This document shows, piece after piece, positions 6,729 through 14,666 of a DNA stretch of 40,501 bases. The position numbers and the translations under genes were made by a program. Every line of letters starts with the position of its first letter. The stretch's first letter is position 1. Origin of the DNA: an uncultured Lachnospiraceae bacterium (GTDB lineage Bacteria > Bacillota > Clostridia > Lachnospirales > Lachnospiraceae). The DNA is taken from assembly GCA_946405625.1 (NCBI GenBank), contig CAMJHQ010000032.1:1-40501 (forward strand), given 5' to 3'. The notes under the pieces are model-generated. The model was given only the letters and a program-made list of their open reading frames with translations, was not told the origin of the DNA and made no database searches.

Positions 6729-8260
6729 TGACAGATGATAGAAATACCTCATCCGGTATGATTCAGAGAGAGGTGAATATAGATACGGCTGTAAGGCCGG
6801 GACAACCGGGTGAGACAGGAACAAATACAGAAAATGTGACAAGGCCTCGAAGGCCGGCCGGTGAAAGACCAAGGCGTCCACGACCGGAAGGAGAAAGGCC
6901 AAGGCGACCGGAGGGAGACAGACCGAGAAGGACAGTAACAGCGGACGGAACGGCGGTGACAGATGCAGAAAGACCGAGACGTCCACGTCCGGAAGGAGAA
7001 AGGCCAAGACGTCCGGAGGGCGAGAGACCGAGAAGGACAGTAACAGCAGACGGAACAGCAGTGACAGATGCAGAAAGACCGAGACGTCCACGTCCGGAAG
7101 GAGAAAGGCCAAGACGTCCGGAGGGCGAGAGACCGAGAAGGACAGTAACAGCAGACGGAACAGCAGTGACAGATGCAGAAAGACCGAGACGTCCACGTCC
7201 GGAGGGCGAGAGACCGAGAAGGACAGTAACAGCGGACGGAACAGCAGTAACAGATGCAGAAAGGCCAAGACGTCCGGAGGGAGACAGACCAAGACCTTCA
7301 GGAGACCGCCCGCGTCGTAAGCGTAAGCTATCTCCTGAAGAGATTGCAATCAGACGTAAGAAGAAACGTATCAAGAAAATTAAGAAAGCTGTACAGGGCT
7401 TTGGAGTTGTAGCCGGATTCCTGGCAGGGCTTGTAATCGTGATAGTAATCCTTTCAATGGGATTGGCAAAGGCTATGAAGGGTCTTATGCTAGAAGATAA
7501 GCCGATGACTACAGCGTCACTCGGAGACACGTTTGGAAAGTTAGAGGAACCACTTACTGAGGAGAAAACAGAAGAGACAACGCAGTATCCTACATTTCAG
7601 GAGCCGGAAAGCTACTCTGCAGATGCAATGAGAGAAAAGGGAGTGCCGGATGTTCTGATCGAATTCTATGAGAAATATCCTGAGGTTGCTCCTTACTCAT
7701 GGTTCTATCCGGAAAAGTCTAAGATATCCTATGATATGGATATAACGAAGGATGTTATTCCGGGTAGAGTAACATACCTCTGTCAGTGGGATGAAAGATG
7801 GGGCTATAAAGAGTTCGGAAACAGTTACTTCGGTGTGGCAGGATGCGGACCTACCTGTATATGTATGGTCTACTCGGGACTGACCGGAAAGACAGATAAG
7901 AACCCGTACACAATAGGTCTTGAGCTTGCAGAGAGAGAGTATTACATTCCGGGAAGCGGAACCACATGGGAAGCCATGAACGATATTCCGCAGGAGTATG
8001 GTCTTGAGGTGATTGATGTTCCGTGCTATGAGGAGGATATCAGAAATACCCTGAAGGAAGGACATCCGATAATCTGTAACGTTGTACCCGGTGATTTCAC
8101 TCAGGTCGGACATTACATAGTATTAACGGGAATAGACGATAATGATCAGCTCTCAATATGTGATCCGAACAGCCCTGAGAGAAGTTCTCAGAAATGGGAT
8201 CTCGAGCGTGTAATCGTACAGATAGATGCGTTGTGGGGATATGCATATTACGGAGAATAA
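6728..8260 (+). CDS. Membrane-anchored C39-like cysteine peptidase with basic Pro/Arg repeat region
   Basis: 510 residues in three parts. Residues 1-45 are polar; residues 46-177 hold 3.8 copies of a 35-residue repeat (ERPRRPRPEG..., ending TVTADGTAVTDA); a very basic stretch (to ~222) then leads into one membrane span (about 223-247). By the positive-inside rule the repeats face the cytoplasm. The C-terminal ~165 residues form a peptidase C39_2-type domain: Cys373 in AGCGPT, His462 in VGHYIVL and Asp479 in CDPNSP give a plausible catalytic triad, predicted outside the cell. Start ATG overlaps the permease stop by one base; the terminator at 8290 closes the operon. Unlike bacteriocin-type C39 exporters, the peptidase is not fused to the ABC protein. 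Substrate unknown. Confidence 0.85.
   Translation: MTDDRNTSSGMIQREVNIDTAVRPGQPGETGTNTENVTRPRRPAGERPRRPRPEGERPRRPEGDRPRRTVTADGTAVTDAERPRRPRPEGERPRRPEGERPRRTVTADGTAVTDAERPRRPRPEGERPRRPEGERPRRTVTADGTAVTDAERPRRPRPEGERPRRTVTADGTAVTDAERPRRPEGDRPRPSGDRPRRKRKLSPEEIAIRRKKKRIKKIKKAVQGFGVVAGFLAGLVIVIVILSMGLAKAMKGLMLEDKPMTTASLGDTFGKLEEPLTEEKTEETTQYPTFQEPESYSADAMREKGVPDVLIEFYEKYPEVAPYSWFYPEKSKISYDMDITKDVIPGRVTYLCQWDERWGYKEFGNSYFGVAGCGPTCICMVYSGLTGKTDKNPYTIGLELAEREYYIPGSGTTWEAMNDIPQEYGLEVIDVPCYEEDIRNTLKEGHPIICNVVPGDFTQVGHYIVLTGIDDNDQLSICDPNSPERSSQKWDLERVIVQIDALWGYAYYGE
6863..7258 (+). repeat. In-frame 105-bp tandem repeat within the peptidase gene
   Basis: Three full units (6863, 6968, 7073) and one shortened unit (7178-7258, lacking 24 bases) encode the 35-residue Pro/Arg repeat. 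Units 2 and 3 are almost identical in DNA, which indicates recent duplication. On the opposite strand the repeat is also open, giving a long spurious frame. Confidence 0.92.
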
Positions 8261-8289
8261 GTTGAAAAGATTATCCAATGAGCAGTTAG

Positions 8290-8318
8290 GGGAAGCACGT
8301 TTTTGTGCTTCCCTTTTT
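8290..8318 (+). terminator. Strong intrinsic terminator of the ABC/peptidase operon
   Basis: GGGAAGCAC (8290-8298) pairs perfectly with GTGCTTCCC (8305-8313), loop GTTTTT, followed by TTTTT. Confidence 0.92.
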
Positions 8319-8356
8319 CGGTAGGATTATCCGCACCGATGAAAGTAAGGATTATA

Positions 8357-8413
8357 TTGACAAACCATCATTATGATGGTAAAGATAAATAAAAACACCA
8401 TCAATATGAGGGT
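8357..8413 (+). promoter_or_regulatory. Promoter with two copies of a 17-bp palindromic operator
   Basis: TTGACA at 8357-8362, with TAAAGA (8380-8385) as likely -10 after 17 bases. A perfect palindrome ACCATCATTATGATGGT (8364-8380) fills the spacer. A second copy with one changed arm base, ACCATCAATATGAGGGT (8397-8413), lies 33 bases downstream and runs into the GAGGG ribosome site of the HTH gene. The placement predicts repression of transcription and possibly of translation, most simply by the HTH protein itself. Confidence 0.75.
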
Positions 8414-8420
8414 ATAACGT

Positions 8421-8957
8421 ATGTATATAACAATAAACGAATTAACAAGTAACGATATAAAGACAATCAGAGGGATGATAGGAATGAGCCAGCGTGAATT
8501 AGCGGAGCTTCTGAATGTATCAAAACCTACGGTTGAAAGATGGGAGTCCGGAAAAACAAAGATAAGCGGCCCGGCAGTTCCACTTCTTACACTATTCAAA
8601 CAGAATCCCGGTATCGTAAATAATCTGAGGCTTCCGCATAATGAGCTTAAGATTCGTCTTTTTTATATGCATGGAAATACAGTTTGTACGGTAATTGATG
8701 TAGACGATATGCTTCAGAAGGTTATGATCCGCAACTATACAGATAATCTCTTGTATCGTGCGTTTGGAAAAGAAGAACATCCGACATACAAGGATTATGA
8801 AGAGTTTTTGGAATCCAGATGTTTTCCTAAAGGAAGGGATAAAATGAAGATAATGCTTAAACAATATGATATACCTTTTTATGATCCTTTTCTTATCATT
8901 GAAAAAACAGAGGGAAGGATGGCAGAAGATGATTTTTGGATAAAAATAGAGAGGTAG
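8421..8957 (+). CDS. HTH (XRE-like) transcriptional regulator, probably autoregulated
   Basis: 178 residues. Residues 9-50 form a Cro/C1-type helix-turn-helix: IKTIRGMIGMSQRELAELL then NVSKPTVERWESG, similar to the HTH of antitoxin-type regulators such as HigA or MqsA. Residues 75-178 carry an alpha/beta region with many aromatic and charged residues that I do not recognise. GAGGG sits about 8 bases before the ATG and overlaps one operator copy. No toxin-like gene of normal size is adjacent; only a 21-codon frame follows. It may regulate itself or the divergent and neighbouring genes. DNA-binding role is well supported, targets are not. Confidence 0.85.
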   Translation: MYITINELTSNDIKTIRGMIGMSQRELAELLNVSKPTVERWESGKTKISGPAVPLLTLFKQNPGIVNNLRLPHNELKIRLFYMHGNTVCTVIDVDDMLQKVMIRNYTDNLLYRAFGKEEHPTYKDYEEFLESRCFPKGRDKMKIMLKQYDIPFYDPFLIIEKTEGRMAEDDFWIKIER

Positions 8958-8961
8958 CTAA

Positions 8962-9027
8962 ATGGTAGAAGTGTTTGAAAATGAATTGATAAAACAGATG
9001 AGAAAATATAAATATCTGTTTAAATAA
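8962..9027 (+). CDS. Possible 21-residue microprotein
   Basis: Short frame MVEVFENELIKQMRKYKYLF plus one Lys, starting four bases after the regulator stop, with AGAGG about 9 bases upstream of the ATG. It ends just before the terminator stem at 9032. The amphipathic, Lys/Tyr-rich composition would fit a small helix, but the length is too short to judge; it could be chance. Confidence 0.3.
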   Translation: MVEVFENELIKQMRKYKYLFK

Positions 9028-9031
9028 GCAA

Positions 9032-9057
9032 AATGGCGGTGCCTTGGCACCGCCATT
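9032..9057. terminator. Bidirectional terminator between convergent genes
   Basis: Perfect 11-bp stem AATGGCGGTGC / GCACCGCCATT with loop CTTG. Both sides carry modest A/T runs (ATTTTGCTTA on the minus strand), and genes converge on it from both sides. Confidence 0.8.
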
Positions 9058-9082
9058 ATCATCTTGAATTATAATATTCATC

Positions 9083-10075
9083 CTACATCACAATATAAGT
9101 TATCACACATATCACCACTTCACACGCTATAAAGAACGCAGCAACCTTCGGTACGGCCCAGCCGCGGTTCTTTCTCAGCTCGTCGTGGAGAGGGAAGCGG
9201 ATGTTGCCGAAGACTTCGTGGCCTTTGCAGATAGTTCTCATAAGTGCCAGCTTCAGAAGTCCGAGACCGCCGTCGCAGAGGAATACGAGCGAGAGCGGAA
9301 CGAAGATGAAAGGATGTCCCGTCTTCATAGCGATAAGCGCGATGAAGAATCCGATGGTACGAGAACCTGCATCTCCCATAAGAAGCTTGCTCGGGAACCA
9401 GTTGTAGAAAAGGTATGCAACTAGGACGGATGCAAGTATAACTGCCATTCCGCTGAACTCGGTAAAGCCCGCGATATCCTTTGAAACTTTGAAAATCAGA
9501 TAGAAGGTGATCAGTTCAACTACCGATACACCGCCGCAGAGACCGTCAACACCGTCAGAACAGTTGGTTACATTTATCGATCCCCATATAAGCGCGATTC
9601 CGAGAAGAACGTATATAACAACCGGAATCTTGAATTCAAGATTAAAGAAATTCACGACAGTTCCGTTATAGTATACGAAAACAATTACAGCCACAGCGGC
9701 AAGAGCGAGATCCAGGATACCCTTCACCAGCTCACCCCAAGGAGCCTTCGAGCCGTCATCCATAAAACCGATAAGCATCATGAGCGCCATCAGCACATAG
9801 TAGATCAGATGCTCCATGCTGTATGGCAGAAAGACGAGGCTTGTCAGGAGAAATACAGATACAAATATATATCCCGCACCGGTGACCTTTCCGGCAGACT
9901 GGATATTGATCGAAACCGTCTGTCCGTCCGGAGTTGTAACAACCTTTCCCTTATCCCTCGGCAGGAACTTGAAAGGTTTGATATATAAGACAAAAGTCAG
10001 GATGCACGCAACAACGCATGCAATCATTGTAATGGTCGAATCAGTTAAGTGTGAGGCCAGCATATTATAAATCAT
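9083..10075 (-). CDS. MraY-like polyprenyl-phosphate sugar-phosphate transferase
   Basis: 330 residues, about ten membrane spans, matching the MraY/WecA superfamily that moves a phospho-sugar from a UDP-sugar to undecaprenyl phosphate. Motifs seen: GFMDD (the acidic DD pair), NVTNCSDGVDGL (family N..N..DG.DGL), and GDAGSR in place of the usual GDTGSL. The C-terminal HHH-type loop, PIHHHFE in typical MraY, reads PLHDELRKNRGW here, so only the first His is kept. It is also not in a cell-wall (dcw) gene cluster. It may therefore be a second, diverged MraY or an enzyme priming another polymer; the polysaccharide genes begin about 470 bases away in the other direction. AGAGGGGA precedes the start. 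Confidence 0.8.
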   Translation of the reverse strand: MIYNMLASHLTDSTITMIACVVACILTFVLYIKPFKFLPRDKGKVVTTPDGQTVSINIQSAGKVTGAGYIFVSVFLLTSLVFLPYSMEHLIYYVLMALMMLIGFMDDGSKAPWGELVKGILDLALAAVAVIVFVYYNGTVVNFFNLEFKIPVVIYVLLGIALIWGSINVTNCSDGVDGLCGGVSVVELITFYLIFKVSKDIAGFTEFSGMAVILASVLVAYLFYNWFPSKLLMGDAGSRTIGFFIALIAMKTGHPFIFVPLSLVFLCDGGLGLLKLALMRTICKGHEVFGNIRFPLHDELRKNRGWAVPKVAAFFIACEVVICVITYIVM

Positions 10076-10548
10076 AAGATTTCCCCTCTGCTTGGAAAAT
10101 GTAGTAGCTGCTGTACATTATTGTAAGAATTACAGTCAGTTTGATCTGAAAGAAACAAAACCAGCCGCATTTCCGATTAAATGTGAACCCAAACAGCCAT
10201 TCCTCATTCTACCACACATCAGCTGAAAAATTAATAAATATTCAAAAAGTCACTGATAAAGGGCTTTTTTGGGCATTTTGCATTAAAAAAGTTGACCGGA
10301 CTCAATAATTTGCATAAAAAATATGGTATTACTATCACATTTGAGTTATAATAATAGAACAGTTGTGCAAAATTACCATATAGAGTTGTGAAAAATTCGC
10401 AAGCAGTTAAAATATGCGGGATTACAATATGCAAGCAAAGGGGTTTCAGGCCTACATTTTCTGATCAGCATAAGATGCAAGAATCGGTATTACAACCAAA
10501 GCTATGGTAAAAATGTGTTTTGTGTGAATCAATGGGGTTGGGTAGAAG
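10076..10548 (+). promoter_or_regulatory. Divergent intergenic region with leader of the polysaccharide operon
   Basis: No gene recognised in this 473-base gap. TATAAT at 10347-10352 is the best -10 for the polysaccharide genes, but no good -35 lies at the right distance (TGGTAT at 17 bases). TTGACC at about 10292 has a weak TAAAAA partner. A leader of about 190 bases would result. GTTGTG plus A-rich sequence occurs twice (near 10362 and 10384), possibly a regulator site. Confidence 0.3.
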
Positions 10549-12597
10549 ATGAGCAGCAGACCGAAAAGAAGAATTCTTTTCAAAGACTGGGAACATTGGC
10601 AGATCATTTCTTTGTTCCTTATGTTATACGATGCCATAGTGGTCAATATGGCTTTTTTTGTTGCACTCTGGCTCAGATTCGACTGCGAGTTCTCCAGGAT
10701 AGATAAGATCTATCTGGAATCCTGGTACAAGTTCATTCCCATCTATACAGTTTTCTGTATGATGGTCTTCTGGTACTACAGACTCTACAAGAGCATCTGG
10801 CGCTTCGCCAGCTTCGGAGAGCTGATACGTGTCATCAAGGCAACCTCCATTACGGGAGCCTTTCATATTGTTGCTATTACATTGATCATCAGAAGAATGC
10901 CGATAAGCTATTACATTCTCGGTACATTTATCCAGTTTGGTCTTCTCCTTTCGATAAGATTTTCATACAGACTTGTTCTCCTGCTTCGAAACAACAGAAC
11001 AGGAAAAGAGGTTCCGATCGAAAATGTAATGATCATCGGTGCCGGCAACGCAGGTCAGAGCATCCTCTACGATATGAGGAGAAATCCGAGCAACGATAAA
11101 GCGGTATGCTTCATAGATGATAACCCGAACAAGTGGGACAGATTCATTAATGATGTCCCTATAGTCGGCGGACGCGAAACAATCCTTAAAAATGTAGAAA
11201 AGTTTGATATCAAGAAAATATATGTCGCAATCCCGAGTGCTTCGAAAAGCGAGCTGAGGGATGTCTTAAATATCTGTAAGGAAACGGGCTGCGAACTGAA
11301 GAACCTTCCCGGAATCTACCAGCTGACAAGCGGTGAGGTTAAGGTCTCACAAATGCGTGATGTTGCGATAGAAGATCTACTCGGACGTGACCAGATAAAG
11401 GTCGATATGACTGAAATCTTCAATTACCTCTCAGGAAAAACAATCCTCGTTACCGGTGGAGGCGGTTCCATTGGTTCCGAGCTCTGCCGCCAGATAGCAA
11501 AGCATGCGCCGAAGCTTCTCGTTATCTTTGACATTTATGAGAATAATGCTTATGACATTCAAAATGAGCTGAAACGTAAATATCCGAGACTGAATCTTGA
11601 AGTAATGATCGGTTCAGTACGTGATTCGAGACGTGTAAATCAGATTTTCGAGAAGTTCAGACCTGACGTAGTATTCCACGCTGCGGCACATAAGCATGTT
11701 CCGCTTATGGAAGCAAGCCCATGCGAAGCTATAAAGAATAATACGATCGGAACCTATAAGGTTGCCTATGCCGCAATGATGTACGGTGTACAGAGATTCG
11801 TTCTCATCAGTACGGATAAGGCAGTTAATCCGACAAATATAATGGGTGCCTCAAAGCGTCTCTGCGAAATGGTAATTCAGTCCTTTGATAAGAAGATTAA
11901 GGCTCATAAGGAATCAGAGATCCCGGTACTCCATGTTCATCAGGAAGATGAGGATGGTTCGATGTATCCGCTCGGTCCTGAAGGAAAGATGAGAGTAGAT
12001 GAGAACGGAAATGAAATCTTCACCATACCGGGACAGGATGGATTGGGACATAAGGAGTCTCAGACAGAATTCGTTGCAGTAAGATTCGGTAACGTTCTCG
12101 GAAGTAACGGTTCGGTAATACCACTCTTCAAGAAGCAGATAGAGGAAGGTGGACCTGTAACGGTAACACATCCTGACATAATCAGATACTTCATGACAAT
12201 CCCTGAAGCAGTATCACTTGTCCTTCAGGCATCAGTATATGCTAAGGGTGGAGAAATTTTTGTCCTTGATATGGGTGAACCTGTAAAGATAGTTGATCTT
12301 GCAAAGAACCTGATTAGATTCTCAGGACATGTGCCTAATGAAGATATAATGATCGAGTATACAGGACTCAGACCGGGAGAGAAGCTCTACGAAGAAAAGC
12401 TGATGGCTGAAGAAGGACTCACAAAGACGAAGAATGAACTTATCTTTATAGGCAAACCGGTTGATTTTGATGTAGATGAATTCCTTAAGCAGGTTGAATT
12501 CTTGATGAAGAAAGCATATGAGAACTGCGAAGATATCAGGGATGGAGTTGCGAAGGTTGTGGAGACGTATCAATTGAATATAGTAAATCATAAATGA
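10549..12597 (+). CDS. Membrane nucleotide-sugar 4,6-dehydratase (CapD/PglF/FlaA1 family)
   Basis: 682 residues. Four N-terminal membrane spans (about residues 15-145), a first Rossmann domain with GAGNAGQS (164-171), then a catalytic SDR domain with TGGGGSIG (302-309), STDKA (421-425) and the M432/K436 pair typical of long dehydratases that use Met instead of Tyr. It should convert UDP-GlcNAc to the 4-keto-6-deoxy sugar at the membrane. An unusual insertion of roughly 50 acidic/Gly-rich residues (about 450-505) interrupts the segment before FVAVRFGNVLGSNGS. The following aminotransferase and sugar transferase match the PglF-PglE-PglC order, but no PglD acetyltransferase is present. The ribosome site is weak (GGGTAGAAG). 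Its base composition resembles the left flank rather than the AT-rich genes that follow. Confidence 0.9.
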   Translation: MSSRPKRRILFKDWEHWQIISLFLMLYDAIVVNMAFFVALWLRFDCEFSRIDKIYLESWYKFIPIYTVFCMMVFWYYRLYKSIWRFASFGELIRVIKATSITGAFHIVAITLIIRRMPISYYILGTFIQFGLLLSIRFSYRLVLLLRNNRTGKEVPIENVMIIGAGNAGQSILYDMRRNPSNDKAVCFIDDNPNKWDRFINDVPIVGGRETILKNVEKFDIKKIYVAIPSASKSELRDVLNICKETGCELKNLPGIYQLTSGEVKVSQMRDVAIEDLLGRDQIKVDMTEIFNYLSGKTILVTGGGGSIGSELCRQIAKHAPKLLVIFDIYENNAYDIQNELKRKYPRLNLEVMIGSVRDSRRVNQIFEKFRPDVVFHAAAHKHVPLMEASPCEAIKNNTIGTYKVAYAAMMYGVQRFVLISTDKAVNPTNIMGASKRLCEMVIQSFDKKIKAHKESEIPVLHVHQEDEDGSMYPLGPEGKMRVDENGNEIFTIPGQDGLGHKESQTEFVAVRFGNVLGSNGSVIPLFKKQIEEGGPVTVTHPDIIRYFMTIPEAVSLVLQASVYAKGGEIFVLDMGEPVKIVDLAKNLIRFSGHVPNEDIMIEYTGLRPGEKLYEEKLMAEEGLTKTKNELIFIGKPVDFDVDEFLKQVEFLMKKAYENCEDIRDGVAKVVETYQLNIVNHK

Positions 12598-12624
12598 GTT
12601 GATTCTACATGGGGAAAGCTGAAA

Positions 12625-13950
12625 ATGGAAAAGAGGAATATAAAATTTAGTCCGCCGGATATATCAGAGTTAGAAATTGCAGAAGTTATTGAGGCGCTGA
12701 ACTCAGGATGGATAACAACAGGACCTCGTACTAAGTTGTTGGAACGTAGACTTGCTGCTTATATTGAAACAGGAAAGACGGATATAGATTGCAATACTGA
12801 GGATAATATCAAAAGATATAGTAATCGTGTTGTATGCCTGAATTCAGCTACAGCGGCTGAAGAATTAAATCTGAGAATATTGGGAATTAAACCCGGCGAT
12901 GAAGTGATTGTTCCGGCATATACATATACTGCGACTGCATCAGCTGCGGTTCACTGTGGGGCCAAGATTATATTTGTAGATATTCAGAAGGACGGCGATA
13001 AAGTTACTCATGCTCCGGAAATGGATTATGAGAAAATTGAAGACGCAATAACTGATAAAACAAAGGCGATAATACCAGTTGACTTAGCGGGGATTGTCTG
13101 TGATTACGACAAAATCTATGAAATAGTTAATAGAAAGAGATCATTGTTTACTCCGATTGAATCAGACGGAACAGTGCTTGGAGATTTATCATCACGAATT
13201 CAAAGAGCTATTGGAAGAGTAGCGGTTGTGGCAGATTGTGCACATTCGTTGGGAGCTTCCAGAGTTGTTAATGGAAACAGAAAATATTGTGGTGACATTG
13301 CTGATTTTTCATCTTTCTCTTTTCATGCTGTAAAAAATTTTACTACAGCAGAAGGTGGAGCAGCAACTTGGCGGACGATAGATGGAATAGATAATAGTGA
13401 AATATATAAGATGTATCAACTACTGTCGCTTCATGGACAAAGTAAAGATGCTTTGGCCAAAACAAAAATGGGAGCGTGGGAATATGATATCATCGGTCCG
13501 TGGTATAAGTGCAATATGACCGATGTTATGGCAGCTATTGGATTGAGGCAGTTGGATAGATATCCGGAACTTCTTGAAAGACGAAAAGAAATTATAGGAA
13601 AGTATGATGCGATGTGTGATGAGCTGGGAGTAAAGCATCTGGTTCATTATAATGAAAACAGTTTATCATCCGGTCATCTGTATCTTACAAGAATACATGG
13701 AATAAATGATGAAACTCGTAGAGAAATCATTATTGAACTTGCTGAGCGTGGTGTGAATACTAATGTGCATTATAAGCCATTACCAATGATGACAGCATAT
13801 AAAGAGTTGGGATGGAGTATAAAGGATTTTCCCAATGCATATAGTTATTTTGAAAACTTAATTACATTACCGCTTCATACCAAACTTACGGATGAGGATG
13901 TGGAATATGTGATAAGTAATTTCAAAGAAGTTATTCGTAAATATATTTAA
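12625..13950 (+). CDS. DegT/DnrJ/EryC1/StrS-type PLP aminotransferase for sugar biosynthesis
   Basis: 441 residues. Expected to aminate the 4-keto sugar made by the preceding dehydratase, using PLP and glutamate. Family marks: SGWITTGPRT near the start, Asp204 in VADCAHS (PLP ring nitrogen), and Lys237 in SFHAVKNFTTAEGG as the Schiff-base lysine. It is longer than the usual 360-390 residues owing to insertions around residues 50-67 and 170-198. GGGGAAAG lies before the ATG, 27 bases after the dehydratase stop. From this gene onward the DNA is visibly richer in A and T. Confidence 0.92.
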   Translation: MEKRNIKFSPPDISELEIAEVIEALNSGWITTGPRTKLLERRLAAYIETGKTDIDCNTEDNIKRYSNRVVCLNSATAAEELNLRILGIKPGDEVIVPAYTYTATASAAVHCGAKIIFVDIQKDGDKVTHAPEMDYEKIEDAITDKTKAIIPVDLAGIVCDYDKIYEIVNRKRSLFTPIESDGTVLGDLSSRIQRAIGRVAVVADCAHSLGASRVVNGNRKYCGDIADFSSFSFHAVKNFTTAEGGAATWRTIDGIDNSEIYKMYQLLSLHGQSKDALAKTKMGAWEYDIIGPWYKCNMTDVMAAIGLRQLDRYPELLERRKEIIGKYDAMCDELGVKHLVHYNENSLSSGHLYLTRIHGINDETRREIIIELAERGVNTNVHYKPLPMMTAYKELGWSIKDFPNAYSYFENLITLPLHTKLTDEDVEYVISNFKEVIRKYI

Positions 13951-13966
13951 GAAAGGGTGCCGACTG

Positions 13967-14665
13967 ATGATACTACGAAAGTGGGACAATATGCCAAAGT
14001 TCATGAAATGTGATGAGGTAAAGGCATATTATGATCTGTTGGCTAAAAAACAGACACAGCTTCAATTAAAGAGAATGTTTGATGTGGTAGTTGCGGTTAT
14101 GCTTCTTATCATACTTGCTATTCCGATGATGATTATAGCGATAATGATAAAGCTTGATTCTCCGGGGCCGGTTTTTTATAGACAAGAACGTATTACAGCT
14201 TATGGAAAGAAGTTCAAAATCCATAAGTTTCGTACGATGGTGAAAAATGCGGATAAGATTGGAACGGCAGTAACGCTTGGCGGAGATGTAAGGATTACAA
14301 AAATTGGCAAAAAACTTCGAAATTTACGAATCGATGAGATTCCACAACTGATAGATGTTCTGAAAGGTGATATGAGTTTTGTTGGAGCCAGACCTGAAGC
14401 AACAAAGTATGTACGCCAATATACAAAAGAAATGCGTGCAACATTGCTCCTTCCAGCGGGGATAACATCTGAAGCTAGTATTCGATATAAGGATGAAGCA
14501 AAACTCCTGGATGGGGTAGATGATGTGGATAAGGCATATGTGGAAAAAGTATTACCGGGAAAGATGAAATATAACTTAAAAAGCATCAGGGATTTTTGTT
14601 TTTTCGGAGAAATTGCGACAATGTTTAGAACGGTTGTTGCGGTAATGAGAAAGGATTATAAATGA
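13967..14665 (+). CDS. Phosphoglycosyl transferase (bacterial sugar transferase, PglC/WcaJ-type)
   Basis: 232 residues. One membrane-embedded segment (about residues 40-62) precedes the conserved catalytic block: DSPGPVFYRQERI, KFRTM, LRIDEIPQLIDVLKGDMSFVG-type sequence and ARPE. The enzyme transfers a phospho-sugar from a UDP-sugar to undecaprenyl phosphate and so starts the lipid-linked repeat unit. The likely donor is the amino sugar from the two upstream enzymes. AAAGGG about 9 bases before the ATG supports this start; an in-frame ATG at 13991 is a less likely alternative. Confidence 0.9.
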   Translation: MILRKWDNMPKFMKCDEVKAYYDLLAKKQTQLQLKRMFDVVVAVMLLIILAIPMMIIAIMIKLDSPGPVFYRQERITAYGKKFKIHKFRTMVKNADKIGTAVTLGGDVRITKIGKKLRNLRIDEIPQLIDVLKGDMSFVGARPEATKYVRQYTKEMRATLLLPAGITSEASIRYKDEAKLLDGVDDVDKAYVEKVLPGKMKYNLKSIRDFCFFGEIATMFRTVVAVMRKDYK

Positions 14666-14666
14666 A

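Noticed and set aside
6723-7530. Two long minus-strand frames over the peptidase gene
   Set aside because: They are produced by the reverse of the repetitive Pro/Arg coding region; the plus-strand gene has motifs, ribosome site and operon context.
10231-10434. Small gene on the minus strand in the divergent gap
   Set aside because: No ribosome site or protein-like pattern; the region is AT-rich promoter DNA.
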